A stretch of 25,000 nt of DNA from Owenia fusiformis. Taxonomy: Eukaryota > Annelida > Polychaeta > Sabellida > Oweniidae. The stretch covers positions 1 through 25,000 of the forward strand of contig CAIIXF020000233.1 of assembly GCA_903813345.2 (NCBI GenBank). Reading direction: 5' to 3'. Both the position numbers and the translations under genes were made by a program. The notes below the pieces were generated by a model that searched no databases, was not told where the DNA came from, and saw only the letters and a program-made list of their open reading frames with translations. Shown here piece by piece: positions 1-10,970 of this stretch (its first letter is position 1; every line of letters begins with the position of its first letter).

Positions 1-298
1 TTTAGTTTCACAGTACAGATAAGTTGGTTTAACATAATTCAACGAATAGCTATTGAATAAATCAGTTATAGAGATAATTTAATCTCATTATGCTTTGATT
101 AAAAGTAATAAAAGTATATTGTGGCTAAATTAAATGACTGTTCCTTTAAATTGCCTTGAATTGTCTATTTTATATGTATGGCTTTATCAGAATGATTATT
201 TATTGGCAACTTTTCCATTTATAGTTCATGACGAAGTGAATGAAAATGATTATGCATGTTGTGTGTCTTTTATGAGTCCCAGAATAAACATATATTTT

Positions 299-436
299 TA
301 TGTCACCACCATAAGTGTTAACATATTGTTATAGTCTCAAACCTTTTTGTGGTGATCAGTTGGTGTTCGCCAGTTGATTTTTGAAGTTCAGTATCTGTAA
401 CAAATGGCAGGTGGTGACATTTTGCAATTTAATGCC
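299..436 (+). repeat. diverged direct repeat, copy A
   Basis: This stretch begins TATGTCACC and ends near ATCTGTAACAAATGGCAGG followed by a TTTTGCA..TTAATGCC block. The same order of blocks recurs at 764-905. The two copies share the start, a middle GTGTTATAGTCT-like block, and the end, but differ by many substitutions and small indels, so the duplication is old. No coding potential is evident in either copy. It may be a fragment of an unclassified interspersed repeat. Confidence 0.6.
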
Positions 437-763
437 AATTTGCTATGTTATGCATTAAAGCAATATGAACCTAAAAATTGTGTAAGCTATTTTCATTTTG
501 CGCGTATAGTATTTTCATTTTTCACACAGAGCATCGGTATGTATACAGACATACTGTATTAATAAATAGCAATGATTGTGCAAATTAAATGTTAACAAAA
601 TATTAATAGCCCTTGATGTGCATTAAAAAGATAAGCCACATTAATACCCTAAGGTTTGTCAGAGCAAATCTGTCAAAACATTGATGATGTATGTGATAAA
701 CCAGTTATGTATGATTGTTAAAATTTACATACGAGGTTTACTATCCAACAGTTTAGTTGCATT

Positions 764-905
764 ATGTCACCAACAAAAGTGTTATAGTCTTATTGTTTTT
801 TTGTGGATGGTGTTTGGTTGTCAGTTTACAGCAGTTTGTGTTCAGCCAGTCAGTGTTCAGCATCTGTAACAAATGGCAGGTGGTGGTATTTTGCATGTTA
901 ATGCC
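764..905 (+). repeat. diverged direct repeat, copy B
   Basis: Second copy of the block at 299-436, about 330 bp downstream of it and in the same orientation. The best conserved part is CATCTGTAACAAATGGCAGG (compare copy A at about 391-411). The rest of 1-1054 is AT-rich DNA in which I see no gene, RNA gene or transposon end. Confidence 0.6.
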
Positions 906-1054
906 TTGTGTGAACTGTTGTACTTTCCAAATTCTCTAAAATTAAAACACGCGAAAAAACATTTAACATTGGCAATATGTGAAATTTGATAGCATGAAAT
1001 TTAATATATTTGACATATTTCATATTTGATACACTTTACATTGTATATTTGTAG

Positions 1055-1452
1055 CTGATGGATTGGTGACTGGAGATGAACTGTTTCTACACCAGCAGGA
1101 CCTGAAGGACTGATGAAAGACCACAAAGATGACACACCACATGTGTCAGCAGATGTTACCGAATATTTTCGTTTTAATAGCAAACTAGATCTGGAATCTG
1201 GACTGAACTTGTTCTCAAGAACTCTTACTTTAATTTCCACATAAAAAAAACAACTATAACAAAAAAACTCAATATCCTCTGAGTGCATACAGACAGTTTC
1301 AATCCTTTCCACAGGAGTCACTCGATGAACAACAACTGAATGGCGAAATTGTTTTATTTCAAAGTAATACTAGTGGACTTGTTATGTTGAATGCATCATT
1401 AAGAAAGTTAATTTCATCAGCTATTTCTCCACAGAGAGTTGACGGAAAATAA
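1055..1452 (+). pseudogene. frame-broken coding-like stretch, unidentified
   Basis: Three open segments lie head to tail in alternating frames. The first, about 1055-1110, includes DGLVTGDELFLHQQ. The second, 1080-1241, includes DVTEYFRFNSKLDLESG. The third, 1234-1449, includes YPLSAYRQFQSFP and NGEIVLFQSNTSGL and stops at TAA 1450-1452. Each looks like ordinary protein, and each overlaps the next only where a one-base shift would be needed. An AG precedes the first segment (1053-1054). A second good acceptor (pyrimidine-rich, ending CAG at 1314) precedes GAG at 1315, so the last 138 bp could instead be a normal terminal exon. AATAAA follows at 1472-1477. I do not recognise the family. It could be a decayed gene end, or a real last exon with chance open frames upstream. 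Confidence 0.35.
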
Positions 1453-1471
1453 AGAATAGTTACTCTGATCT

Positions 1472-1477
1472 AATAAA
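1472..1477 (+). promoter_or_regulatory. possible polyadenylation signal AATAAA
   Basis: A canonical AATAAA hexamer lies 20 bp after the TAA at 1450-1452 that closes the coding-like stretch. Its position suits a short 3' UTR. In AT-rich DNA this hexamer also arises by chance, so it only supports the terminal-exon reading weakly. Confidence 0.3.
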
Positions 1478-1689
1478 TGACATCTTTTAGATCAGTAGCT
1501 TCAAAATTATATTTACTTTTGCATTTTTTGTTTTATACTAGGCTGTAAATATTCATGTATATGTACTTTTCACTATTAATGAAGATGATATTATTAAACT
1601 ATATCTTTGTACCCAGGCTTTACCTTTACTGATCTGTATATTGTATAATGCTTGGATATGTAAATTGCCATGAGAAGTGCCTAAAAGCC

Positions 1690-2450
1690 TTGAAGTAGAG
1701 TGTGGGGACTCCGCTTCCAGGGCCTGATGGCACTAGCTCAAGAACATGATGACACAGACTATTGGGCTTGATGGGATTGGTTCAAGTGCTTGGTATTTCT
1801 CAGTCTAATGTCTGATGGCACTAATCTAAAACCTATAGGGCCTGTATAAGCTGACACCAATTTTTAGATCTAATGACACTGACTCTGGAGCCTGATGGAA
1901 TTGTTCTTATTGCTTGATGATTCTGAGATCAGAGCCTGAACTCTATTTTTACACTAACCTTACATGGTTGTTCTGAGGCTTCATTGTACTTGCTTCCTAG
2001 AGGTTAGTGGCACACACTCTAGAACCTTGACTCACTGACTTTGGGCCTCGTAGCACTGACTCTAGGGCCTTGATTCACTGACCCTGGGCCTTAATAGCAC
2101 TGACTCTATGGCTTAAATTACTGACTCTAGGTCTCAGTAGCACAGACTCTAAAGCCTTGATTCACTGACAATAGGCCTTGGTAGACTCTAGGATCTTGAT
2201 TTACTGACTCTGGGGCCATAGGCTCTAGTAGCACTGACTCTAAGGCCTTAATTAACTGACTTTAAACCTTAGTAGCACAGACTCTTGATTCATTGACTCT
2301 AGGGCTTCAATTCACCTACTCTGGGGCCTTGAAGCACAGTGTCACACACTCTAGAATAGTGATTTACTGACTTCGGGGCTTAGTAGAACTGACTCTATGA
2401 CATTCATTCACCAACTCTAGCACCTTGATTCACTGTGATCCTAAGGTTGT
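1690..2450 (+). repeat. degenerate minisatellite (GACTCTAGGGCCTTGATTCA type)
   Basis: A variable core, roughly GCACTGACTCTAGGGCCTTG followed by ATTCACTGAC and a GGGCCTTAGTA-like block, repeats with a period of about 44-46 bp. It is clearest from about 2000 to 2350 and more degenerate toward 1690. Units differ by point changes and small indels and frames are not maintained, so this is an old tandem array and not coding DNA. Confidence 0.7.
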
Positions 2451-5400
2451 AAACACCAGAGAAATAGCACTGGGGTCTTGATATCTGGTACAGAATTGAT
2501 GACCAGCTAAACTTAAAAAAGATATAAGCTGTGTAGCATGTACCAATGTCCAAAATGTAAATATTCATAACAATATATACATTTTTGAAATCCAATTTAC
2601 CCATTGTTTTGTACATTTAACATTGTATGGTAAATCCTATCTTTCACGTATGTAAAGTCCCGTTGAAAGGTTTAACATGAGGGGTGGGGGTAAAATAAAA
2701 ACTGGACTGTCCAATTCTCTACCCTGGGAGAAAGCTAGTGAGTCAATTTTCCCACCCTGGGAAATTCTGATCATTTGTACTATGTATTTTAAAGGTCCCC
2801 ACTTCTGGGAGTACTTCATCAAAATGTGACCCCTGGGAATATACTGTATGTCAAATTCTTGACCCTCTGTGTATATGTGTTTGGGGGGGGGGGTCTCATG
2901 CAAACCGTTGAATGGTGCATTACATACTATTTAATGTTCCATCCTCTATATCCATCAATTAAATCAATTTTCCCAGCAGGAGAAAAATCCCAGATTCGCA
3001 ATTTGATTCTTATTGATATAGTTGAAAGGAATATGTACATTATCACATTGTGTAAATGATAGCCTTTCTTTCTGTGAAATGAAATTATAACACTTAAATG
3101 GAAATTGTCTATCACTGCTTTAGAAGTAGCATATTGGTTTTTGATATCATTTTTGTGAATACTAAAGGGAGGTTGCGTATTACAAACATATTCACTTCGA
3201 TTCGGTTGTTAAATGGACAATAAATAGAAATTATAGCAATGGCAGTAGAATATCATTTTATTCTTTAGGGGTGGAGTCAAAAGCATCAACTTGTTTCAGA
3301 AGACTCTGTTCTGTATATTGGGTGGGGGAATTCATAGACTCCTTTGCTATTGCCAACATATAACAATGAATGTGTAATTTTGAAGGGAGGAGATTAAGTT
3401 GATTTTATTGACCATGATCCCTAATACTACTAGACTACAATTTGTTGCTTACAAAGGTCTTTCTATTTGTGGTATTTCTAGAATTTAATTAGACCCAAAG
3501 TCTTTGTTACGCAAGTCATTAATCTCCAGCTATGAATTCATATTCTACGATGCAAATATTTAAACAAGCATTATAAGTTGCGGAAATGATTATTTACTGA
3601 AATGGTTTAGATTTTGTGACATCATGACTTTGCATGATCAAATAGTATTGGTTGATTAACTATATCTCTTTTACAAATTATATCACTTTGACCTGACTAA
3701 TGGAATAAATAGTTCATGTCATTTCCTAACAAGAAGAGGAAATACACCAGAAGTATTAGATGAACATCTATGTAGAGATAAACCGTAAGAGGTTCGTCCT
3801 TATATGGAGATAGTTTCATCTATGAATTCTGGGTTATTTCCCCTCATATCCTTAACATGAGACAATAACTGGGGATGTGTAGTTTCCATCACATTATCAC
3901 GCAATCTCACATTATTAACAACTTTTTTATTGTTATTTAATCTTGTTTTATTTATTTTATGGCACTGTTAACACGATAGTGAATAAGTCGAACCTACAAG
4001 ATACATCTCTTGGGAGTTTGAGGTAAGTATTCACTCAACAATCAACTGTAGTGGTGTTCTCTTTCAGATTAGGAAAGAGGAATTCATTGCAACAGGAAAA
4101 GTAAACATATACAATCGTGTAAGCAATACAATAAAGTAGAAACTTCACAATTATTATTAAATACAAAACTGACTGCTGAAATATGGCATACGGTGCCATT
4201 TTGCATTTTAATGACTTGTTTTTATTATTTGTTTATTTTTATCACAAATTATAGATTTTTATATTTGATAACATTGTGCTATTAGATATATTGCTTATCA
4301 GATAACTTTATTTTACTAGTACAATGATGTCAACTACAATGACGCCATATATTAAATATTTGACACTTTACATTAATGAAGTGACATCATCTCTTTATTG
4401 TAAATAGACATCCAATAATATAGAAAGCAACTTTACTGTCTGACTTCTATACCAACTAAAATCCAGTTATAACTATAACTCTCTAGTATCCCATTACTAG
4501 ATTTCCCACGTATGTAATTAACCACAGTTAATGTCACCCAAAATTTCACATTTTCAGTTAAAAAAAATTTTCCCATGTCACAATGCTGATTAGAGTGGCA
4601 ATCTTGTTTTCTTCCTAGCTACTATCGTTGCACTGAGATCTTCAAAAATTTGAAAAAATAAATATTTTCAAAAAGGTTTTGTCAAACATGATTGATTATT
4701 TATTAACACAGCTATTTGATGTTTCAAATGCATCATGTAATAAACCACAAAATGTCATATATTTTCCAAATCATTCTTGTTAATGTTAAGAAATGTTTCA
4801 TGTTTTCTGACTTTGTATTATAAAATCATTATGATTTTAAGCTTATTAGCAAGAATTCTGAAAAAGAGATATATTTTTCACATCTTGTTTGAATTTGGCC
4901 ATTTCTATAATTTGAATCCTGAAAAACATCCATATTTGACCAGATATTTTGAATGGGCCTATATTTTTCGAAAATATTTATTGAAGGAAAGATATACTAA
5001 CATGAACTAATACACACTGAAAAAATAAGTAAAAAAAAGTTGAATACTGAACATCAAAACTTGTGTCTTGATTAGATAGAACAGTATGTTTATTCATAGA
5101 ATCTACTTTGAATTTGCTATAAACCATAACGGCTTAGGGCTTTGATTGCAGAATTATACACCACTTGAAAACATATTCTGATTGACGCAATAGAATAACA
5201 AAGTCCCATCAGAAAATTGATATGTGAATGAGGGTTTGCTTTTATTGTGCAAATATAAGCATGTAATATACTATTTTAATCAGATCAGTGAATAGAATTT
5301 AATGAGCCCATGATCTAGAGATAATATATTTTATATTTACATTGCATCTTATAAACATTTCTAGCAAATTAGATTGTCCATTCCTTGTATTAACCATACA

Positions 5401-5630
5401 CATAGATGTAGCCTGATGGTTATTTGGAAATCATAACCCTTTCCAAGAAAGATTAGAAATAATTCTTTGATATTCTTGGATATAGCTTATTAGAATATGT
5501 TGTCAGAAAATAACTATGAGATACATTGTGAGAATAACTATGAGATACACTCCCCTCCCTAAATGTGGCAACCCGAAATCCCCCTTTGAATCACTTATCA
5601 AAACCAGATTGTATTTGGCAATTTAAAAAA
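2451..5630. other. AT-rich DNA without a recognisable gene
   Basis: Short open frames on both strands have no domain-like content. Local features are CCCTGGGA-containing blocks repeated at about 2720-2850, an uninterrupted G run near 2881-2892, and a short direct repeat AATAACTATGAGATACA occurring twice near 5508-5550. I see no RNA gene, splice-bounded exon or transposon terminus that I can support. Confidence 0.5.
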
Positions 5631-6293
5631 TGATCAAAGGAGTGGTATCGATATGGTGAATTTTTTGAACACACATTTCTCTTAAACCAGTCATCAAAAA
5701 ATTCTGAAAAATTTACACATTGTCAATTTAATCTTTTGGATGGTAACATTATAAGATACACTTTCTCTATATTGTTTTAGACATCAGACACTTCTTCTGT
5801 TCTTGGTACCAATGAAATGAAACATATATCCGAACTTCATTGGAACAAAACGACATTAACACAACGTGTTTAGGTCTCTGTACAAAGGAAAGTTTGGTTG
5901 ATTTTAAAAAAGTATCTTAATTGTTAATGAAATATAAGGTTTATCTTAATTTTTAACCATTGTGGGGGGTTTTGTTCTAATTTTTTGCATACTTTTTGTT
6001 AAATCAACCAACATTTCCTTTCTATAACTATAATGTTGAGAGATCTAAGAAAATGTTGTATATGCTATTTTGTTCCAACAAGGTTGGAAAGACATTTTAT
6101 TTCATTCTAAAGAATTGGTAGAAAGGAACAAAAAACAATTGCACTAAAAAACAAAAAATGTTAACAAAAACAGTTATATAGAATATATATAAATAGTCAA
6201 CATTACATAAAGAATCGTGTTTTTTACAGAATTGGTTTAAGAGAAAAACATTGTTGAATTCAGTTCACCATATCGATAACTATCCTTTGTCAC
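5631..6293. repeat. long imperfect inverted repeat (foldback/MITE-like)
   Basis: The left arm starts TGATCAAAGG and contains TATCGATATGGTGAA and TTTCTCTTAAACCA. The right arm carries the reverse complements of these (TTCACCATATCGATAA, TGGTTTAAGAGAAA, then CCTTTGTCACA). Pairing continues inward through a GGAACAAAA/TTTTGTTCC block to AAAGGAAAGTTTGGTTGATTT against AAATCAACCAACATTTCCTTT near the centre at about 5955. Arms are some 300 bp and diverged. No transposase fragment is visible, and no target duplication is clear. A degenerate foldback or MITE-type element is the simplest reading. Confidence 0.6.
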
Positions 6294-6894
6294 AAGATTC
6301 CGAACTATTGTATAAAGAAAAAAAATTCAAACATTAACAGACTTTAAGAAGGTATGAAATGAAGACGCTTAGATTCACACTTAGCTAGGCAAGGTGTGTC
6401 CAATTTCATCGAATCAGAACACTCTATTTCATGTAACTGCATTCCGTTACATAAACAACCTCCGATCACTGGGCTTCAAAATCCAGAATGTATTCTTTCT
6501 TTTTACCCCCTGCGATAAGCAGTTAGCATTTCCCCGATTAAGAACTCGCAATCTGATTGGCTGTCGCAACACTTTGACACATGTATTGTATTGTATGTAT
6601 TGCGCATAATAAGATCACGTGATTCAGTTTAATCGGGCGCTTCCAAATTGTTTATAGCAGGGGGGAAGAAGGAGGTACGGATTCTGGACACCTGCTTAGA
6701 AGGATGTTACATAACCAATAACACATTTTTTGTATGGTTGTCAAGGTAAGTCAAGGTTGTCAAGATAATTGGACTTACAGATTGGAATTAATGCTTTGCC
6801 AACTTGGCCCTTGCAAAAAGTTTCATTGAAAATATGTTCTTTAGGTTCTTTTGTATCGTTTAGGTCATTTTGTAGAAAATATTTTGCAATGTGT

Positions 6895-7070
6895 GAAAAG
6901 AATTTAAGCCCAAGACTCAATGCATTGTGGCTGCTTCCTTCCACTCATCAGGCGTTGTTTCCTAAACTTTTCATTCCCGCTACGTGGTCATGCAGATTTG
7001 GAAACAAGGAAACACCTTCAGTGGAATGAATCAGCATACAATGCACTGAGTCCAGGGCTTAAATCCTTAA
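6895..7070. repeat. imperfect hairpin-forming inverted repeat
   Basis: ATTTAAGCCCAAGACTCAATGC near 6902 is matched on the opposite strand by AATGCACTGAGTCCAGGGCTT near 7040-7060. Inner arms CCTTCCACTCATCAGGCG and CACCTTCAGTGGAATG also pair. Together they give a hairpin of about 175 bp centred near 6983. Overlapping open frames on both strands here are explained by the symmetry and show no protein family. Confidence 0.45.
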
Positions 7071-7642
7071 GTCTAATGGGGAGCTGGGGTTGGCAAACTT
7101 ATGGAGGGAAGTGTACAATGTCATTTTGTAATTTTCAAATACAGTGTAATTCTTTGTTTTTTAGATTCAAATTTTGATTCAGCAAAATTTTTAAATAAAT
7201 AGTATACTTCATCTATCTCATTTGAGCTGGTTGTAAATTTAAAAATATTATATGTTATAATACAGTTTACTGAAGATGTGAAAAAATTGTAACAGTTTTC
7301 ATTGCTCCTGAGGGAGAAAAAATGCCCACTGCCTCCATCTGTTTTATCTATGTACATTTGCTTTTACATAAGATTAGGTGCATATTGTAAATTTATTTTC
7401 TTGAGCTCTTGTGACTTTCTCTATTTACCTATTCCATAGAAAATAGGTTATAAATGTTATATGGAGTTCTTCATCATTTTACAGATACTGTGCACTACCA
7501 TAAATCAGGGTTTATAGATGTCCTTTGTGTACAGTGGTTGTGAATATCGAATATTCAGATACCATGTGTAATATTCTATTCTGAATTGGCTGGCCATACT
7601 TTAGATTTTCATTATAGATCATAGATGTCGTTAATTTTCAAG

Positions 7643-8041
7643 ATGGCGGCGCCCATTAGAAATCAAATATTTTCAAAATATTTCAAACTTTCTAAAAATA
7701 TTCGTTATATAACGACTAGGAATCAATTAGATAACCGTCATATTTATAATAAATATATACTTCAAAGGGGGAAGCTGTTGTCAGGTTGTAAAATAGCCTC
7801 AAACCCAATGATTAACACTTCAAGTGCCAGATCATTTTTCCTAGGGTCTCAATTTTGCCTAGATGATAGAGACAGACCCAGAGGAGTGAGCAATAGGCGG
7901 AATCTTAAACTCATGGACTTCAAAGAAATCATTTGGCCAAGTGTTATCAAAGGTCTAAGGAATATGCTGTTTAGATTTCTCATTGCAGGCTATTTTGACC
8001 AAAACTTTACAAGGGATGAGTTTCTCGATGGTGCTGAACAG
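7643..8041 (+). CDS. MAIP1: first coding exon of a MAIP1-like mitochondrial protein (partial gene)
   Basis: An open frame of 133 codons starts ATGGCGGCGCCC, with A at -3 and G at +4. An in-frame ATG at 7625 has poor context, so 7643 is preferred. The frame ends exactly at a strong donor, AACAG|GTTAGT, and intron reading hits a stop 15 bp later. The first 29 residues hold six Lys/Arg and no acidic residue, as expected of a mitochondrial targeting peptide. The end of the exon, RFLIAGYFDQNFTRDEF followed by LDGAEQ, resembles from memory the start of the conserved region of MAIP1 (C2orf47). That protein is a matrix factor that binds the m-AAA protease and helps biogenesis of the calcium-uniporter subunit EMRE. 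No later exon was found in the window. The identification rests on about 25 residues, while the exon itself is better supported. Confidence 0.6.
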
Positions 8042-8047
8042 GTTAGT
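8042..8047 (+). promoter_or_regulatory. 5' splice donor GTTAGT
   Basis: CAG|GTTAGT closes the preceding exon in phase 0. Five of six intron bases fit the metazoan donor consensus. This defines the start of an intron whose acceptor is not identifiable in the window. Confidence 0.55.
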
Positions 8048-8339
8048 ACTCCTTGTTAAGTGTTAAATAAGGCAAGAACTTAACTTCGACATATAAGTGT
8101 TACCTGATGAATGGGACCCTTACGTGCCTTCCAAATGGTAGTAAACGGACTCCAATGTAACTACAGTGCTGATATATAATAATATAGGGTGCGTTTTCAA
8201 ACTAAAAAGAGTGTTCCTACCAAAATGAATTTGCCTACATACCCCTGAAACTCTTATCTGATAGATAGAATGCACAAATAAAACAAAAGTTTTGCAATTA
8301 TAGCTAAAAAGTTCTCTTGAAATTTCGAAGTGATTTTAC

Positions 8340-8367
8340 CTGTTAAGTTCTGTCCATGGTCGGCCAT
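8340..8367 (-). CDS. possible short first coding exon (MADHGQNLT...)
   Basis: On the minus strand an ATG at 8367-8365 sits in good context (AAAATGG) and encodes MADHGQNLT. It reaches a clean donor, ACAG|GTAAAA, at 8340/8339. A GGAAGT ETS-type core lies just upstream (8374-8379 on the plus strand). If real, its intron would run leftward across the MAIP1-like exon on the other strand. The exon is too short for a family call and could be chance. Confidence 0.2.
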
Positions 8368-9083
8368 TTTTGCGGAAGTTACACTGAAACGCAAACTCAA
8401 TGAAACGAAACGAAATCACTAGAAAAAAACATGGCACACATTGTGCGCATGTGCAGCAAAGTTTAGACCAATTAGATTATTTGATTATTTTGCGCACTTG
8501 AATTATTTGCTTCCGAGCACTTACAAGCTTACCACAATAAACAAACCTGGCAGAGACTACCCTTAGCCTACTTCATTTTGGCGAAATTTCAGCTCAAACT
8601 CGTGAAAAATGCATTATGCATACGCTGGTGTGAAGCCTTGGAGACACTCATTTTGGTAAATATGATTTATGGGGTATACTTTTCTGCAGTTTGTGTGAGT
8701 TTGGGACATTAAATTTTAAAATTCAAGAAAATATGCCAATTAAACGACTGATCAATTAATATATACCAGCACTGTACATCAGCTTATCTTTCTGTCTGAT
8801 CAACAATAAGTATAGCTATACAAGAAATGTAAACAAAACAAACTGTAAAAATTCTCAAAAATGTTCCTACTGGCTTGTCATTTCCGGAAGTTCTGATACG
8901 TTATATTACCGAACATTTGTGAAAATGGAATGTTTGTTCGTTCATTTTACGAGAGATAAATAAAATGCGAACATCCGAGCATTGGCTCTTCCCTTAGCGT
9001 AGCAACACAGGTCCTACAGGATTAATAGACTAATATAGCATACGACTTGTTCAGACATATTATCGTTTCAAGCGGAGACAGCC

Positions 9084-9146
9084 ATGGCGGTCAAGAATTA
9101 TAAATTCACACGAAATGAGCAAAGAATCATGCTACACAAAGATAGA
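9084..9146 (+). CDS. possible short first coding exon (MAVKNYKFTR...)
   Basis: GCCATGG at 9081-9087 is an ideal start context. The 21 codons begin MAVKNYKFTRNEQRIM and end at AGA|GTAAAG, an acceptable donor. CCGGAAGT, an ETS-type site, lies about 200 bp upstream (8884-8891). I do not recognise the product. If real, a gene would begin inside what otherwise looks like intron 1 of the MAIP1-like gene. No following exon was found. Confidence 0.25.
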
Positions 9147-9843
9147 GTAAAGTGTATTAGTTTCTTTTCTAATTGCATACTAGCTTAGAAACATGGTCCT
9201 AAATGTAAAATAAGGGGTGTCACTCTTTATATTTATTTTAGTCATGGGGAGGGTGATCCATTTATGAATTAACATTAGGTATAAGCAACGAACGAAACTG
9301 CATCATAGTCTACCCGCCTATATACAACCTACCACCCAGCAAAGACTTAAAGATGTCTGAAAATATAGGGGGGAAGTTAATAAACTCCTGTTTATATATT
9401 GAATTTCTCAATATGAGAAATAGATAAAACACAGAATTATTTGTAACGGATATAGTTGTTGTTCCAGGCACTCATGTTTGCAAAGTAATGAGTACTTAAT
9501 GCAAAATTTACTATCAAATCGCTAAATTCAACTTCTAAATATTTGAATGATGTTTTACATCTTAAATAAGTAAGATCCATGGCTGTCTTTACTCCATTTG
9601 ATTCAAAGATACAATAGGTGCAAATATATCAGATTTGTTTCATTATCATACGAGGGTTGTCCCAGAAGTAATGCACTATATGCTCTAACTTTATCAATAA
9701 TTGATATTTTTCCATGAAATTTTCAGTAAATGTTCCTTAGAGACATTTCTTTTATACTAGAAATTTTCATGTTGACTGATAAACTATATTGATGTTATAA
9801 TAAAATCAAGTTGGTGAGTTTGGGTAGGGCGGGGCAGGTTATA

Positions 9844-10341
9844 CAGTCACGTCAAAAAGAATAAAAAATTGAAAATCTGAAATAATTAATCAACAAATAC
9901 CATTTGGTGTAGCTATGAGAAATATGCTCAAAAATACATTTAAAGATACTAAATTACTATGAGCACATCCTAGATTTAATGGATGTATATTGCACAGTGT
10001 CCCATTTCACATTTTCTCAAAATATTGCCCTTTGTATGTTATGTACTTTTGATGCCTGTCAGGTCAAACACTCTAGGCAATTTCTTCCACTGTGACTTGT
10101 GGAGTTTTTGCCTCCCATGTTTGAAGTTGTCATACAGGGTCAAATCGTCTCTTTTAAATCTCTTCTGCCACCCCATAATTGTAGTTCTATCTGGAATATA
10201 CTCCTTATATACTTTCTTCATGGTAGCATTGTTTTGCGTGGCTGTGAGTCCAAGTGAAGTATGAAATTAGGCCACCAAACGCAAGGCCTTCTGTTATCAG
10301 GTGAGAATTGCAGCCATTTTGCAATTTCTTGACTGTGACTG
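9844..10341 (-). mobile_element. Tc1/mariner relic nested in the outer element
   Basis: CAGTCACGTCAAAAAG at 9844 is mirrored by CTTGACTGTGACTG ending at 10341, and TA lies on both sides (9842-9843, 10342-10343). At 498 bp it is far shorter than a full element of about 1.3-1.7 kb, and it contains only a transposase fragment, so it is internally deleted. Its position implies it arrived after the outer MITE, whose arms it splits. Confidence 0.6.
10039..10221 (-). pseudogene. transposase DNA-binding fragment, Tc1/mariner type
   Basis: A 60-codon minus-strand frame reads KKVYKEYIPDRTTIMGWQ, then KRFKRDDLTLYDNFKHGRQK. The order TT-x-x-x-W-x-KRFK, an acidic-Leu-x-D stretch and a basic HGR motif fits the second helix-turn-helix and linker of mariner-family transposases, where GRP is usual. 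The residues after HGRQK look out of frame; the neighbouring frame has a more family-like TVEEIA stretch. There is no DDE/D catalytic domain. It lies inside the TA-flanked relic. Confidence 0.45.
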
Positions 10342-10970
10342 TATTTGAATTCGTGACTATTGAAATGTGGTATTATGACATCACAGTGCTAAATGTCATT
10401 ATTCGTACTTGATTAACATCATGCTGAATAAATTTAACAATTTCCCAAACATTTTGACCATTTAAAGGAAAGAAATATTAATAAAATAACACTTTAGATA
10501 TTTTCATAATTAGAAAAATTGGTACCTGCCCCGCCCACCCCTACCCCCATGGTGTTATAGCAACCATATTAAGACTTAATATTAATGTTGGATGCTGGAA
10601 CTTCAGGATATAATAGATAAAACTTCAATTGTTATATACACAAAATTTCAGCTGAATTGAAGAATATTAAAGAAAGTTACAGCATATAGTGCATTACTTC
10701 TGGGACAACCCTCGTATGTTACATATCATTGAAATCACCGGTGAAAGTTGAAAATAAAAGACCTGATTATACCACAAGTACGATTCTATAGGACCCGATG
10801 CTACCACCCGAGTATTCCGATTATACTGTGATATTATACGTTTTGTTTTGTATATACCAAGATGGTAAACATACATGTATGAAAAATAGTTATATATTTT
10901 GATTGATCTAAAATGTGCAAAGTTAAAAGACCTGTTATACTCATTCGCTCTCAATTTTGACTAAGATAAG

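Larger units (their letters stand above)
9651..10714. mobile_element. mariner-type non-autonomous element with nested insertion
   Basis: The ends are inverted: 34 bp beginning CGAGGGTTGTCCCAGAAGTA match perfectly between 9651-9684 and the complement of 10681-10714. Weaker pairing continues, including a GGGCGGGGCAGGT block at about 9828-9838 paired with ACCTGCCCCGCCC near 10526-10538. TA flanks both ends (9649-9650, 10715-10716), the target duplication of Tc1/mariner elements. Removing the nested element at 9844-10341 leaves about 566 bp, the size of a MITE with long subterminal inverted repeats. No transposase belonging to this outer element is apparent. Confidence 0.75.

Noticed and set aside
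2637-2903. Minus-strand 88-codon frame
   Set aside because: It is composed of repeated CCCTGGGA-type blocks and a G run; the peptide has no domain character.
6394-7177. Several overlapping short frames on both strands, plus a CCAAT-like site and CACGTG near 6553-6621 as a promoter
   Set aside because: The frames sit on an inverted repeat and show no family. The promoter motifs are single short matches about 1 kb from the nearest exon.
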